This document shows positions 10,380-18,130 of a DNA stretch of 64,000 nt, piece after piece; positions within the stretch are counted from its first letter, which is position 1; each line of letters starts with the position of its first letter. The stretch comes from Coriobacteriia bacterium (GTDB lineage: Bacteria > Actinomycetota > Coriobacteriia > Coriobacteriales > QAMH01). The translations under genes and the position numbers were made by a program. The notes under the pieces were generated by a model. The model saw nothing but the letters and a program-made list of their open reading frames with translations, was not told the origin of the DNA and did not search any database. The DNA lies in assembly GCA_003149935.1 (NCBI GenBank), contig QAMH01000006.1, positions 62,001-126,000 on the forward strand, in the 5' to 3' direction.

Positions 10380-11108
10380 ATGAACACGCAAGCCAAGATA
10401 CTGATCGTGGATGATGACGAGGCAATCACCGGCTTGCTCCGAGAGGTGCTGCAGGCCGAAGGCTTTGCCACGCATGAATGCCTTTCGGGGCAAGAGGCCC
10501 TTGCCGCGTTGTCCGACGGAGGTTTCGACCTTGTCCTCCTCGATGTCATGATGCCGGGCATGAATGGCTTCGAGACCTGCCAGCGTATCCGCGAGGACTC
10601 GGACGTACCCGTGGTCTTTCTCACGGCGCGCAACGAGGAGTCCGATACGGTGCTCGGTTTCTCGCTTGGCGCTGACGACTACATCGTCAAGCCCTTCAAG
10701 CCTCGTGAGCTCGTGGCACGTGTTCGCGCGCGCATACGCCGCAGGCAGACGACGCAGGATCCAGTCAGTGCCGGGGCTCTTGGTATCTTTGACCATGATG
10801 GCCTGCTCATCGACGTGAAACGCCACGTCGCGACCTTGCATGACGAGGAGCTCAAGCTCACCCCCAAGGAATTCGGGGTATTGTCGTTGCTTGCGCGCCA
10901 TGCGGGCAGTCCCGTTGCCATCAAGGACATATTCGAGGAAATCTGGGACGAATCCTACAATTCGTTCGACAGCAATACCGTGATGGTTCATATCCGGCGC
11001 ATACGCAAGAAGCTGTCCCAGATCGATTCGTCACGGGAGTTCATCAAGACCGTGTTTGGCGTGGGTTATAAGCTCGAGGTCGAGCGTCGGGAGTCGCGTG
11101 ATGGCTAG
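10380..11108 (+). CDS. OmpR/PhoB-family response regulator (VanR-like)
   Basis: 242 residues. The receiver domain (1-118) has the acidic pocket Asp11/Asp12, phospho-acceptor Asp55 in LLDVMMPG, Thr82 and Lys104. The DNA-binding winged helix (about 135-235) has the OmpR signature LTPKEFGVLSLLARHAG and ends IKTVFGVGYKLE. ATG 10380 is chosen because it opens straight into the first beta strand (KILIVDDD); an in-frame ATG at 10338 would add 14 residues. It controls transcription in response to the kinase encoded immediately downstream, whose start overlaps this stop by 8 nt. Target genes are unknown; the divergent peptidase gene is one candidate. Confidence 0.9.
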   Translation: MNTQAKILIVDDDEAITGLLREVLQAEGFATHECLSGQEALAALSDGGFDLVLLDVMMPGMNGFETCQRIREDSDVPVVFLTARNEESDTVLGFSLGADDYIVKPFKPRELVARVRARIRRRQTTQDPVSAGALGIFDHDGLLIDVKRHVATLHDEELKLTPKEFGVLSLLARHAGSPVAIKDIFEEIWDESYNSFDSNTVMVHIRRIRKKLSQIDSSREFIKTVFGVGYKLEVERRESRDG

Positions 11109-12495
11109 GCTCAAGACCGAGCAGGCGCGCTCCATGTGGACGCGTCTGGTCATTCGCTACGTGCTTGCGCTCGTCGTGTTCACGGTCATCTACGCGGTCA
11201 TGCTCGTGACGTTGGGCAGCGGGATTTCCCGAGCCCTTGGCAACTACATCGCCGATTCGACTTCCGAATGGCATTACGTGTCGGTTTACGAGTTCAACGA
11301 CTTGATGTTGAGCGGTCAGCTTAATAGCTCGAACCTGCAGGTTATCGAACTTGGACCTTATAGCAACTATCGGGACACGCTTGGCGCTGGCGCATCGGCG
11401 GGAGTCAGCTCCGCCCTGACAAACGAGGCGTCAACAGATCAGGGGCTGAGCCTCGAGGACAATACAAGTACCCTGACGCAAAGCGAGAAGCAGAAGATCC
11501 TCCAGGAGCAGGGGCTTCCCGATGACAAGACTCCCATTGTCGCGTATCGCGATCTGAGCACGTATAACGATTTGAAGCTGCTCAAGCCCCTGGTGGCAAT
11601 TGCTCTCTACATGATAGGGCTGCTCGTCATAACCGTCCTGTTCATGCGCAAGCCCGTTCGCGCCGTTGACGAGATATCCAATGCCGTCTCATCGCCAGGT
11701 CTGACAAAGGGCGAGCCCGTCGAGCTGCCCAAGAACCTTAAGCCCACGCAGTCGGAGATCGAGTTTTTGCAGATGCGCATCGTCCAGAACGAGATGGCGG
11801 CCCGCGTTACCGAGGAGCGCAAGAACGAGCTCGTCACCTACCTGGCCCATGACATACGCACGCCACTCACCTCGGTACGTGGGTATCTCGAGCTCATCAG
11901 CGAGACCGAGGGTATGGATGCCGAGCGTCAACGGGAGTTTGCCAGCCGGGCGCTGCTCAAGGCCGACCGTCTCGAGTCCCTTGTCGAGGAGCTTTTCGAG
12001 ATAACGCGCTATAACATGCAGAACATCCCCATCGAGCGCGAGAACCTTGACGTCGGCTTGCTGTGTCAGCAGATTGCCGAGGAGTTCTACCCACAGGCGC
12101 AGTCCCGCAATCTCGCCATCGAGGTCGATGCTTCGGTGGGATTGACCGCCTTCTGGGACTCTTCGCGCATGGGACGCGTGCTCGAAAACGTCTTGAAGAA
12201 CGCGATGGTGCACGCAAGTGCCAATAGCGCGGTCACCATACGGGCAATGCAAGACGGACAGAATGGCGATGCCATCATCCTGTCCGTGAGCAATCAGGGC
12301 AAGGAGATATCCCCCGAGCACCTCGAGCATGTATTCGACCGCTTCTACCGAGGCGATACGGCTCGTGGGCAGGCGACGGGTGGCGCCGGCCTGGGTCTTG
12401 CCATTGCCAAGGAAATCGTCGAGGCCCATGGGGGAGAGATCAGGGCAGAAAGCGAAGGCGGGCTGACCACCTTCACCATCCGCCTACCGCGATGA
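11101..12495 (+). CDS. Sensor histidine kinase (VanS-like)
   Basis: 464 residues. TM helix 1 (about 14-38), an extracytoplasmic sensor loop of about 120 residues, TM helix 2 (about 163-182), a linker, then HisKA with phospho-acceptor His250 in YLAHDIRTPLTSVRGYLEL. The HATPase domain has the N-box around VLENVLKNAM and the G-box GGAGLGLAIAKEIVEAHGG. Translation is coupled to the response regulator by overlap; GTG/ATG codons further upstream fall inside that gene. The layout matches VanS/PhoR-type kinases that sense envelope signals, but no van ligase genes are nearby, so glycopeptide resistance is not implied. Confidence 0.9.
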   Translation: MARLKTEQARSMWTRLVIRYVLALVVFTVIYAVMLVTLGSGISRALGNYIADSTSEWHYVSVYEFNDLMLSGQLNSSNLQVIELGPYSNYRDTLGAGASAGVSSALTNEASTDQGLSLEDNTSTLTQSEKQKILQEQGLPDDKTPIVAYRDLSTYNDLKLLKPLVAIALYMIGLLVITVLFMRKPVRAVDEISNAVSSPGLTKGEPVELPKNLKPTQSEIEFLQMRIVQNEMAARVTEERKNELVTYLAHDIRTPLTSVRGYLELISETEGMDAERQREFASRALLKADRLESLVEELFEITRYNMQNIPIERENLDVGLLCQQIAEEFYPQAQSRNLAIEVDASVGLTAFWDSSRMGRVLENVLKNAMVHASANSAVTIRAMQDGQNGDAIILSVSNQGKEISPEHLEHVFDRFYRGDTARGQATGGAGLGLAIAKEIVEAHGGEIRAESEGGLTTFTIRLPR

Positions 12496-12547
12496 CATGA
12501 GATAGGGGGCCACGCCTAATGTCATCAATTCGCCCTCGGGTAGAGTA

Positions 12548-12576
12548 CGAGGCGGCTGCCATGGACAACCGCCTCG
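12548..12576. terminator. Intergenic hairpin between convergent genes
   Basis: An 8-bp perfect inverted repeat (CGAGGCGG / CCGCCTCG) with a 13-nt loop sits between the kinase stop and the convergent transporter stop. It lacks a clear T-run on either strand, so it may be a bidirectional or weak terminator. Confidence 0.5.
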
Positions 12577-12584
12577 CACAGTGA

Positions 12585-13859
12585 TTAGCCTTCCTGAGCC
12601 GACGCGTTTGCGCGCCGCTCTTCGAGCTCCTTCTGGCTCTTGTTGAAGAGTTTCGAGAAGGGCAGCACGTCCAGCGTTGCGAGAAGCGAGAGCACGACGA
12701 GCACGATGAAGGTCTCGAGTCGAGCATCGCCGCCCAGAGCTGCCTGGATGATCAGGTTCAGAATCGAACCGAAGACGATGGCGAAATTCGCCAACGAGAG
12801 ATTGAGCGGATAGTTCTTGGCTCCGAAGCGCTGACGCGCGAATGCCGACGCGACAACGGGTACGCCGCCATAGCAAAAGCCGCAGCAGAACGCACCGACG
12901 ACGTACAGCACGGGAACGTGGAAGACGAAGGCGCAGACGATGCTGCCCGATGCGATGACGGCGACCAAGGCATCGACGAGCATCGTGATCTTCACGTTGG
13001 TCTTGTCGAAGAGCAGGCCGATAACCACGCGGGCAAGACCATTGCACGTGGAGACCAAACCGACGAGCAGGGTCGCGAATCCCTCGTCCCAACCGACAAG
13101 CTGGGCATCGGAAGCGCAATTGCCAATGGTTGCCAGGCCAATGGCGATGACGATGATCGCCCAGATCCAGTAGACGTAGAACAGGGGCGTCTTGAGAGCC
13201 TTGTCGTCTTCGGCGGGGTCGTAGCCACCTTCGCCGGCTTTCTCGGGAGCCATGAGCTCGACGATGTTCGCGGGCGGCCTGCGTAGGAGGATGCCCGCGA
13301 TGATGGCCACGACACCGCCGGCTATGCCGATTCCCAGAAATACCGTCGTCAGGTCGATGCCGGACTTGTACAGGTTCACGGAAAGCGTTCCCAAGATCAG
13401 CGAGCCAAGGCCAAAGCCCATCATGAGCACGCCGGACGAGAAGCCGACCTTATCCGGAAACCAGACGTTCGTCGTCGCGATGATGGAGTTGTAACCGATG
13501 CCCACGCCCGTACCGGCAAGGATGCCGTAAAAGATGTAGACAATCGTTATATTGCCCTGTGCGAGCAATGCGGTCCCGATGAATCCGGCGGCAAAGAGCA
13601 CGGCGCCGATTATGATCGTCACCTTGACGCCAAGGGCTTTCTCGATCTGGGAGCCGACAACCGCTCCGATGCAGAACAATATCATCATGATGTTGAACGT
13701 CAGGCCTATCTGCGCTCGTTCTAGACCAAACGCCTGGCACATTGGCGCCGCAAACATCGAAAAGGCGTAGATGAGTCCCAGGAACAGAAGCGTTATCGTC
13801 GATAACGTCAGATAGAGAGCCCTGCGTCCCTTGATCTGGGATGCTGTCATTTCTTCCAT
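12585..13859 (-). CDS. OFA-family MFS transporter
   Basis: 424 residues, about 12 TM helices, resembling the oxalate/formate antiporter (OFA) family of major facilitator carriers. Family-like features are the TM1 stretch GLIYAFSMFAAP, the TM4-5 segment GTGVGIGYNSIIATTNVWFPDKVG, and the central cytoplasmic loop before helix 7. ATG 13859 has GGGAGGAAA about eight nt upstream. OFA carriers exchange small carboxylates such as oxalate/formate, but many paralogues of unknown substrate exist in Eggerthellaceae. The next gene on this strand is a membrane LuxR regulator; this pairing is frequent in that family and suggests that the regulator senses or controls transport. Confidence 0.85.
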   Translation of the reverse strand: MEEMTASQIKGRRALYLTLSTITLLFLGLIYAFSMFAAPMCQAFGLERAQIGLTFNIMMILFCIGAVVGSQIEKALGVKVTIIIGAVLFAAGFIGTALLAQGNITIVYIFYGILAGTGVGIGYNSIIATTNVWFPDKVGFSSGVLMMGFGLGSLILGTLSVNLYKSGIDLTTVFLGIGIAGGVVAIIAGILLRRPPANIVELMAPEKAGEGGYDPAEDDKALKTPLFYVYWIWAIIVIAIGLATIGNCASDAQLVGWDEGFATLLVGLVSTCNGLARVVIGLLFDKTNVKITMLVDALVAVIASGSIVCAFVFHVPVLYVVGAFCCGFCYGGVPVVASAFARQRFGAKNYPLNLSLANFAIVFGSILNLIIQAALGGDARLETFIVLVVLSLLATLDVLPFSKLFNKSQKELEERRANASAQEG

Positions 13860-14030
13860 GCGTGCTTTCCTCCCTCCACGCGCGCGACGGGAATCTCCTC
13901 ATGTCCAGCCGGCTGCTTCTTGTGGAATCGAATCGAATCGTGCGGTCTCGATTATGAACGGATGCACGCCCAGGCCTTATAGCCGCACGGGGTAAATAGT
14001 CATGAAAAAGAGAAGGCACCTTACCACCCG

Positions 14031-14040
14031 TAGTACTAGA
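14031..14040. promoter_or_regulatory. TAGTACTAGA site between LuxR and OFA genes
   Basis: TAGTACTAGA lies between the LuxR-type regulator stop and the OFA transporter start, about 170 nt upstream of the transporter. It matches the TTAGTAC-type half-sites at 15805-15845 and 24763-24808. A regulator-binding role is inferred from recurrence only. Confidence 0.35.
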
Positions 14041-14065
14041 CACCACGGTCAAGAAGGCCCAGTGC

Positions 14066-15703
14066 CTAAGCGCGTCGCGCGAGCTTGCATTCCTCGACAA
14101 GGTCGAGCAGCTCCTGGGCGGAGTGGACGTCGAGCTTGTGGTAGATGTTTGCGATATGGGTCTTGGCGGTGTGCGGCGAGATGACGAGCTCCTTCTGTAT
14201 GTAATCCGCATTTCGACCGCGTGCGATGAGGAAGAAGATCTCGGTCTCTCGTGGAGAGAGCCTGTATTGTTCCGAAATCTCGCGGCAGGCGTTCTTCCAA
14301 GGTGATACCGGACGGGATTCGAGTTCCTCCAGAGTGCTCGTCGATGTGGGAAATGCGGAGAGGCTCATCACCGCAGGACTGGTCGCAGATCCCTCCAGAC
14401 GCGCTCCCTCGCCGTCTTCCTCCGTGTTCGAGGTCTTATTGCCGCTGTGTCTGAGCAGGGGAAAGAGCGTGGTGGCGACAATCATGATGATGCAGACTCC
14501 GCAGATGACGAGCAAGGACTGGAACATCAGGGGATACGGCGTGAGCTTGAGAATAAGGTACCCGATGAGCAGGCCCAACGACATGGAGAGGTACACGACG
14601 GGGCGCGCGAGGTCACAACCGGGAGCTTGGTTCTTCACGTTCCAGTTTCCTTCGACGCCAAAGACGAAAAGGCCAAAATCGAAGAGGTTGAAGCCTGCAA
14701 GCAGGGCGATTTGCGACACGACCATGGGGAAGCGGCCCATGTTGTACCACATGATCACGGCGGTACCCGTAATGAAGAGGATGACGGAATAGCGATGCAT
14801 GAGGTCGACGGCAAGAATCGCACTGGTGCTTTTGGGAAGCAGGTGAATGATGAGGCCCGCGCAGACGAGGCCAAGAAGCACGGCGGCGTTCGTGACGATG
14901 AGGATGGGGATGTTCACGATGATGAACGATCCCTGGAGCAATCCAAAGGCAAAGGCGAAGACGCCCGAGAAGAAAATGAGGCGGATGTTCCTCGCCTTCG
15001 TGATCTTGTCTTCCTGACCGACAGCCTTGCCACTTTCCTCATGACTGGCATCTCCGAGGTCACCCTCATCATTGCCGTCCTTCTCATGCTCGCCCTTCTC
15101 TTGGCTGCGCATGTTCATCGTCTTGATGTACGCGAGGATGAGGGAGGAGACAAAGGGGAGGATGACTGCCGCGATAAGCGATATGGGCCACTGAAAGTAG
15201 CAAACGATTACGGCAATCGTCCCTCCGGAAATCATGTAGATGCCAAACGAGGAAAGCACGTGCCCATCATGCTGCTTCATCAGGCATCGCATCCAGAGGA
15301 CCATCATGATGGCCTGCAGTATTCCTAGTATGCCGATGAGGGCCAATCGCATGGGAAACGGAAGCTCCAGGTGCGGCCCCAGAACATAGAGGGTCCCGAC
15401 GGCAAGCGAGAATATGCCGATGATATAGATGTATGCCGTCCGACGGCTGTCGGGCTTTGAATGCGCCATGCGCCATCTGCCATGCAGCAGCAAAGCGCCA
15501 AAGGCCAATGCAATCATGATGTAGAGTGTGAGCTGCCGGGCAAACAGATAATCCCCGTCGACCTCTCCCAAAGCTCCGATGTCTCCGAATACTGGAGAAA
15601 ACAGGATGAGGTAATGCCATGCCAACATCAAGCTAAAGCCAATGCTGATAAGGATAATCCTGACGGTGCTTGAGTCTTGCTGCTCGTGTTCTGAAGTAGC
15701 CAT
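14066..15703 (-). CDS. Membrane-bound LuxR-family transcriptional regulator
   Basis: 545 residues. The N-terminal about 440 residues form about 12 TM helices in two halves, separated by a charged loop near residues 200-240 (SQEKGEHEKDGNDEG). The C-terminal about 64 residues are a LuxR/GerE helix-turn-helix: LSPRETEIFFLIARGRNADY, then ELVISPHTAKTHIANIYHKL. ATG 15703 follows a G-rich SD. Proteins of this design are expanded in Eggerthellaceae and commonly adjoin MFS or redox-enzyme genes; the membrane half is thought to sense a ligand and the HTH to act on DNA at the membrane. It is divergent from the trigger-factor-like operon, and the shared upstream region carries three TTAGTAC half-sites, consistent with autoregulation. 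Confidence 0.88.
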   Translation of the reverse strand: MATSEHEQQDSSTVRIILISIGFSLMLAWHYLILFSPVFGDIGALGEVDGDYLFARQLTLYIMIALAFGALLLHGRWRMAHSKPDSRRTAYIYIIGIFSLAVGTLYVLGPHLELPFPMRLALIGILGILQAIMMVLWMRCLMKQHDGHVLSSFGIYMISGGTIAVIVCYFQWPISLIAAVILPFVSSLILAYIKTMNMRSQEKGEHEKDGNDEGDLGDASHEESGKAVGQEDKITKARNIRLIFFSGVFAFAFGLLQGSFIIVNIPILIVTNAAVLLGLVCAGLIIHLLPKSTSAILAVDLMHRYSVILFITGTAVIMWYNMGRFPMVVSQIALLAGFNLFDFGLFVFGVEGNWNVKNQAPGCDLARPVVYLSMSLGLLIGYLILKLTPYPLMFQSLLVICGVCIIMIVATTLFPLLRHSGNKTSNTEEDGEGARLEGSATSPAVMSLSAFPTSTSTLEELESRPVSPWKNACREISEQYRLSPRETEIFFLIARGRNADYIQKELVISPHTAKTHIANIYHKLDVHSAQELLDLVEECKLARRA

Positions 15704-15804
15704 GCGTCCCCCCGCTCGCTTGCTTTTCGAACTAGCACACCCATATGATAGACGCTCTCCTCACCTTGGATGTACTACGAACAATGCCAGACACCTATAG
15801 CCCT

Positions 15805-15845
15805 TGGTACTAAATGCGCATCGGCTTAGTACCAGATTTAGTACC
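15805..15845. promoter_or_regulatory. Putative LuxR operator: repeated TTAGTACC half-sites
   Basis: GGTACTAA (15805-15812) and TTAGTACC (15826-15833) form an inverted repeat with half-site starts 21 bp apart; a third copy TTAGTACC follows at 15838-15845. It lies between the divergent LuxR-type regulator and the trigger-factor-like genes. Similar half-sites occur at 14031 and 24763-24808. Confidence 0.45.
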
Positions 15846-15957
15846 CCCATGGTCACGACTATGGTTCGAGGCTTTTGTATAACCATGCGTAGTGAAGATG
15901 CAGTGATGGCCTTTCGGATGTTCGCATCCCGGGAGGCCGAATATGGGGAGGGTGACC

Positions 15958-16713
15958 ATGTCCGATTCTGCCGAACTGAAGAACCTTGATATGGCGGACT
16001 TCAAGCTCAATGACTACGACAATATACGCATCGAGATGCCCGAGCCTCCTTCCATAACGGAAGAGGACATCGACGCGCAGCTGTTCGAATACGTGATAAG
16101 CGGAGGCAAGCAGATCCAGAGCATCGCCGATTTGGACGATGAATGGGTACGCGGTAACTTCGATGGTCTCGAGACGGTGCAAGACGTTCGCCAGTCCATC
16201 AAAGACCAATATGACAAGGAGATGGAGTACCAGCTCAATGATGTAAAGCTCCAGAACTGCTGCGAGGCGCTCATCGACAGGCTGGAGGGCGAGGTTCCCG
16301 AGGACATCATCCAGAACAACGTCGATTTCATGCGCGAGAACAACCAGCGCCTTCTGGACGGCATGCACATGAGCTTCGAGCAGTTCTTGCGCGAAGAGCA
16401 CATGACCGCCGACCAATACGAGGCCAAACTGCGCGACGAGGCAATCTACCAACTCAAGCTTAACGTCACCCTCGATCTCATGGCCGACGTGCTGGGAACG
16501 CAGGTGGGCAATCACGAGCTGACGGAGTATCTCTCGGCTCCCGATCCGGAAGCCTTCCTTGCCGAGATACGCGAGAAGGACCAGGTCGAAAACGCCCGTA
16601 GAGCCGCCGTTCGCATCAAGGTCATGAGGCGCATCGTCGATACCGCGATTGTCAACGGCGTCCTTCCCGGTGCAGAGCAATCAGACGACTTCGGCTTCGT
16701 CATGGGGAGGTAG
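15958..16713 (+). CDS. Trigger-factor-like C-terminal domain protein
   Basis: 251 residues from ATG 15958 (SD GGGAGG); ATG 15943, five codons earlier, has an equally good SD. The protein is all-helical and acidic, and resembles only the C-terminal chaperone arm of trigger factor: a KDQYDKEMEYQLNDVKLQNCCEALI helix, VPEDIIQNNVDFMREN, and MSFEQFLREEHMTADQYEAKL. No ribosome-binding N-domain or FKBP domain is visible, so this is a holdase-type half-protein by length (trigger factor is usually about 430-450 residues). A related full-size gene follows two nt later, then htpG, suggesting an accessory folding operon. The function in nascent-chain binding is inference. Confidence 0.7.
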   Translation: MSDSAELKNLDMADFKLNDYDNIRIEMPEPPSITEEDIDAQLFEYVISGGKQIQSIADLDDEWVRGNFDGLETVQDVRQSIKDQYDKEMEYQLNDVKLQNCCEALIDRLEGEVPEDIIQNNVDFMRENNQRLLDGMHMSFEQFLREEHMTADQYEAKLRDEAIYQLKLNVTLDLMADVLGTQVGNHELTEYLSAPDPEAFLAEIREKDQVENARRAAVRIKVMRRIVDTAIVNGVLPGAEQSDDFGFVMGR

Positions 16714-16715
16714 GC

Positions 16716-18038
16716 ATGAAGGTAGAAAAGGTCAGGGAAAAGGACGGCAAACTCGAGTTGCTGGTGGAGCTTTCGTCTGCCGAGACAGCCGAGGAAATGC
16801 AACGTGCGGCCGGAAACGAGATTGCCAAGAGGGGCGTTGGGCAAGATGACCTCAAGGCATCCGGGGTGACCCCGTCGGAGTTTCTGGCAAATCTGGTGGG
16901 AGGTTCCGAGGCATCGTTTCTCATAGACGAGGGCATTATGCGCAGGCGCGCGCCCTTTGCCCTGACGGCCGAGCGCGTGGACACCATCGGCGCGCCCGTG
17001 TATCGCTGCTCTGAGCATGCTCAAATCGGCAAGCCATTCAAGTACCAGCTCGTTTGCGTGCCCGTTCCCGAGTACGAGCTCGAGAGCTACGATCCGGTCT
17101 CCATCTCCGTTCCCTCGTACGAGGTCAAGGCGGAGGAGATCGATGCGGAGATAGATCGCATGGTGCAGTTTGCCGCCACGGGCATGACCGACACGAGCCA
17201 CGATGAGGTCATGAGGGGCGATAAGGTCGAGCTCGCCATGCAGACCACCATGGACGGCGCTCCCGTCAAGACGCTGTGCACCGATGGTCGCGAGTACACG
17301 ACCGGCGCATTTGCGATGCCCGATGATTTTGACGAGGCCATCATCGGCATGAAGGTGGGAGAGACCAAGACCTTCGGCTTCGAGGGTCCCGATATCGTCC
17401 CGGATGCCGACGGCAACGTGAAGATGGATAGCTACGAGACGACTGTGACCGTCAAGCGCATCATCAAGTCGGTCGCGCCCGAGCCGGATGATGCCTGGGC
17501 GCGGAGCACGAAGCCGGGCATCGAGAGCCTTGAGCAACTCAGGGCCGAGGTCGAGGAGAAGATTCGCTCCCAGCACGAAGACGACTTCCAGCGAAGTGCG
17601 CAAATGCTTGCGGGCAACGAGCTTGCCAAACGCATCGTGGGCGATATTCCCGATCTCATCTACGGCGTCGCGATGAAGGAGGCGCGCGAAAACCTCAATT
17701 GGAAGCTTCAAACGGAGAACCAGACTCTCGACGAGTTCCTTGCCGCTCAGGGCATGACGCAAGAAGAGCTCTCCAACGCCCTCATGCTTCAGGTGAGAAC
17801 GCAGCTCAACAGGCAATTTGCGATGAATGCGTACGCAAGGCACAAGGGGCTTGTCGTGGAAGAGGATGACCTCAACGCGTTCTTCGAATCCATTGCGCCC
17901 GGAAACGCGAATATCGCACATGCCGACTTCAACAGGGATGGCAGAATCTATGCCGCACGCTGTGCGGCCCTCAGGCTCAAGGCGGCCAAGCGGGCCGTCG
18001 AGGAGGCGGATATCACGCGTATCGGTGCCGCTTCCTAG
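16716..18038 (+). CDS. Trigger-factor-like peptidyl-prolyl isomerase/chaperone
   Basis: 440 residues, the usual length for trigger factor. The order is a divergent N-domain (1-115), an FKBP-like middle domain (about 150-245: MRGDKVELAMQTTMDG, then MPDDFDEAIIGMKVGETKTFGFEG), and a helical C-domain (about 255-430: EQLRAEVEEKIRSQHEDD and DEFLAAQGMTQEELSNAL). The canonical ribosome-docking signature (GFRxGKxP) of the N-domain is not visible, so it may not bind ribosomes as Tig does. ATG 16716 follows a GAGGTAG just after the upstream stop. It is paired with a C-domain-only relative and followed by htpG. It is probably an accessory paralogue rather than the housekeeping tig. Confidence 0.72.
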   Translation: MKVEKVREKDGKLELLVELSSAETAEEMQRAAGNEIAKRGVGQDDLKASGVTPSEFLANLVGGSEASFLIDEGIMRRRAPFALTAERVDTIGAPVYRCSEHAQIGKPFKYQLVCVPVPEYELESYDPVSISVPSYEVKAEEIDAEIDRMVQFAATGMTDTSHDEVMRGDKVELAMQTTMDGAPVKTLCTDGREYTTGAFAMPDDFDEAIIGMKVGETKTFGFEGPDIVPDADGNVKMDSYETTVTVKRIIKSVAPEPDDAWARSTKPGIESLEQLRAEVEEKIRSQHEDDFQRSAQMLAGNELAKRIVGDIPDLIYGVAMKEARENLNWKLQTENQTLDEFLAAQGMTQEELSNALMLQVRTQLNRQFAMNAYARHKGLVVEEDDLNAFFESIAPGNANIAHADFNRDGRIYAARCAALRLKAAKRAVEEADITRIGAAS

Positions 18039-18130
18039 CAACGTGGGGATTTGCTTGGTTGCACGTCGCTATCGCATCGATATATCTGGTCAAGACAGGC
18101 GTTTCGGGCACGAGTTGATGGAGGGTTTCA

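Noticed and set aside
10380..12495. Vancomycin-resistance system
   Set aside because: Only VanRS-like sensor/regulator genes are present; no vanH, vanA/B ligase or vanX.
14013..14067. Terminator after the LuxR gene from AGGCAC / GTGCCT
   Set aside because: The loop would be over 40 nt and no T-run follows, so the pairing is weak.
16512..18041. Minus-strand open frame opposite the trigger-factor-like genes
   Set aside because: Spans the junction of two well-supported plus-strand genes and has no domain or SD.
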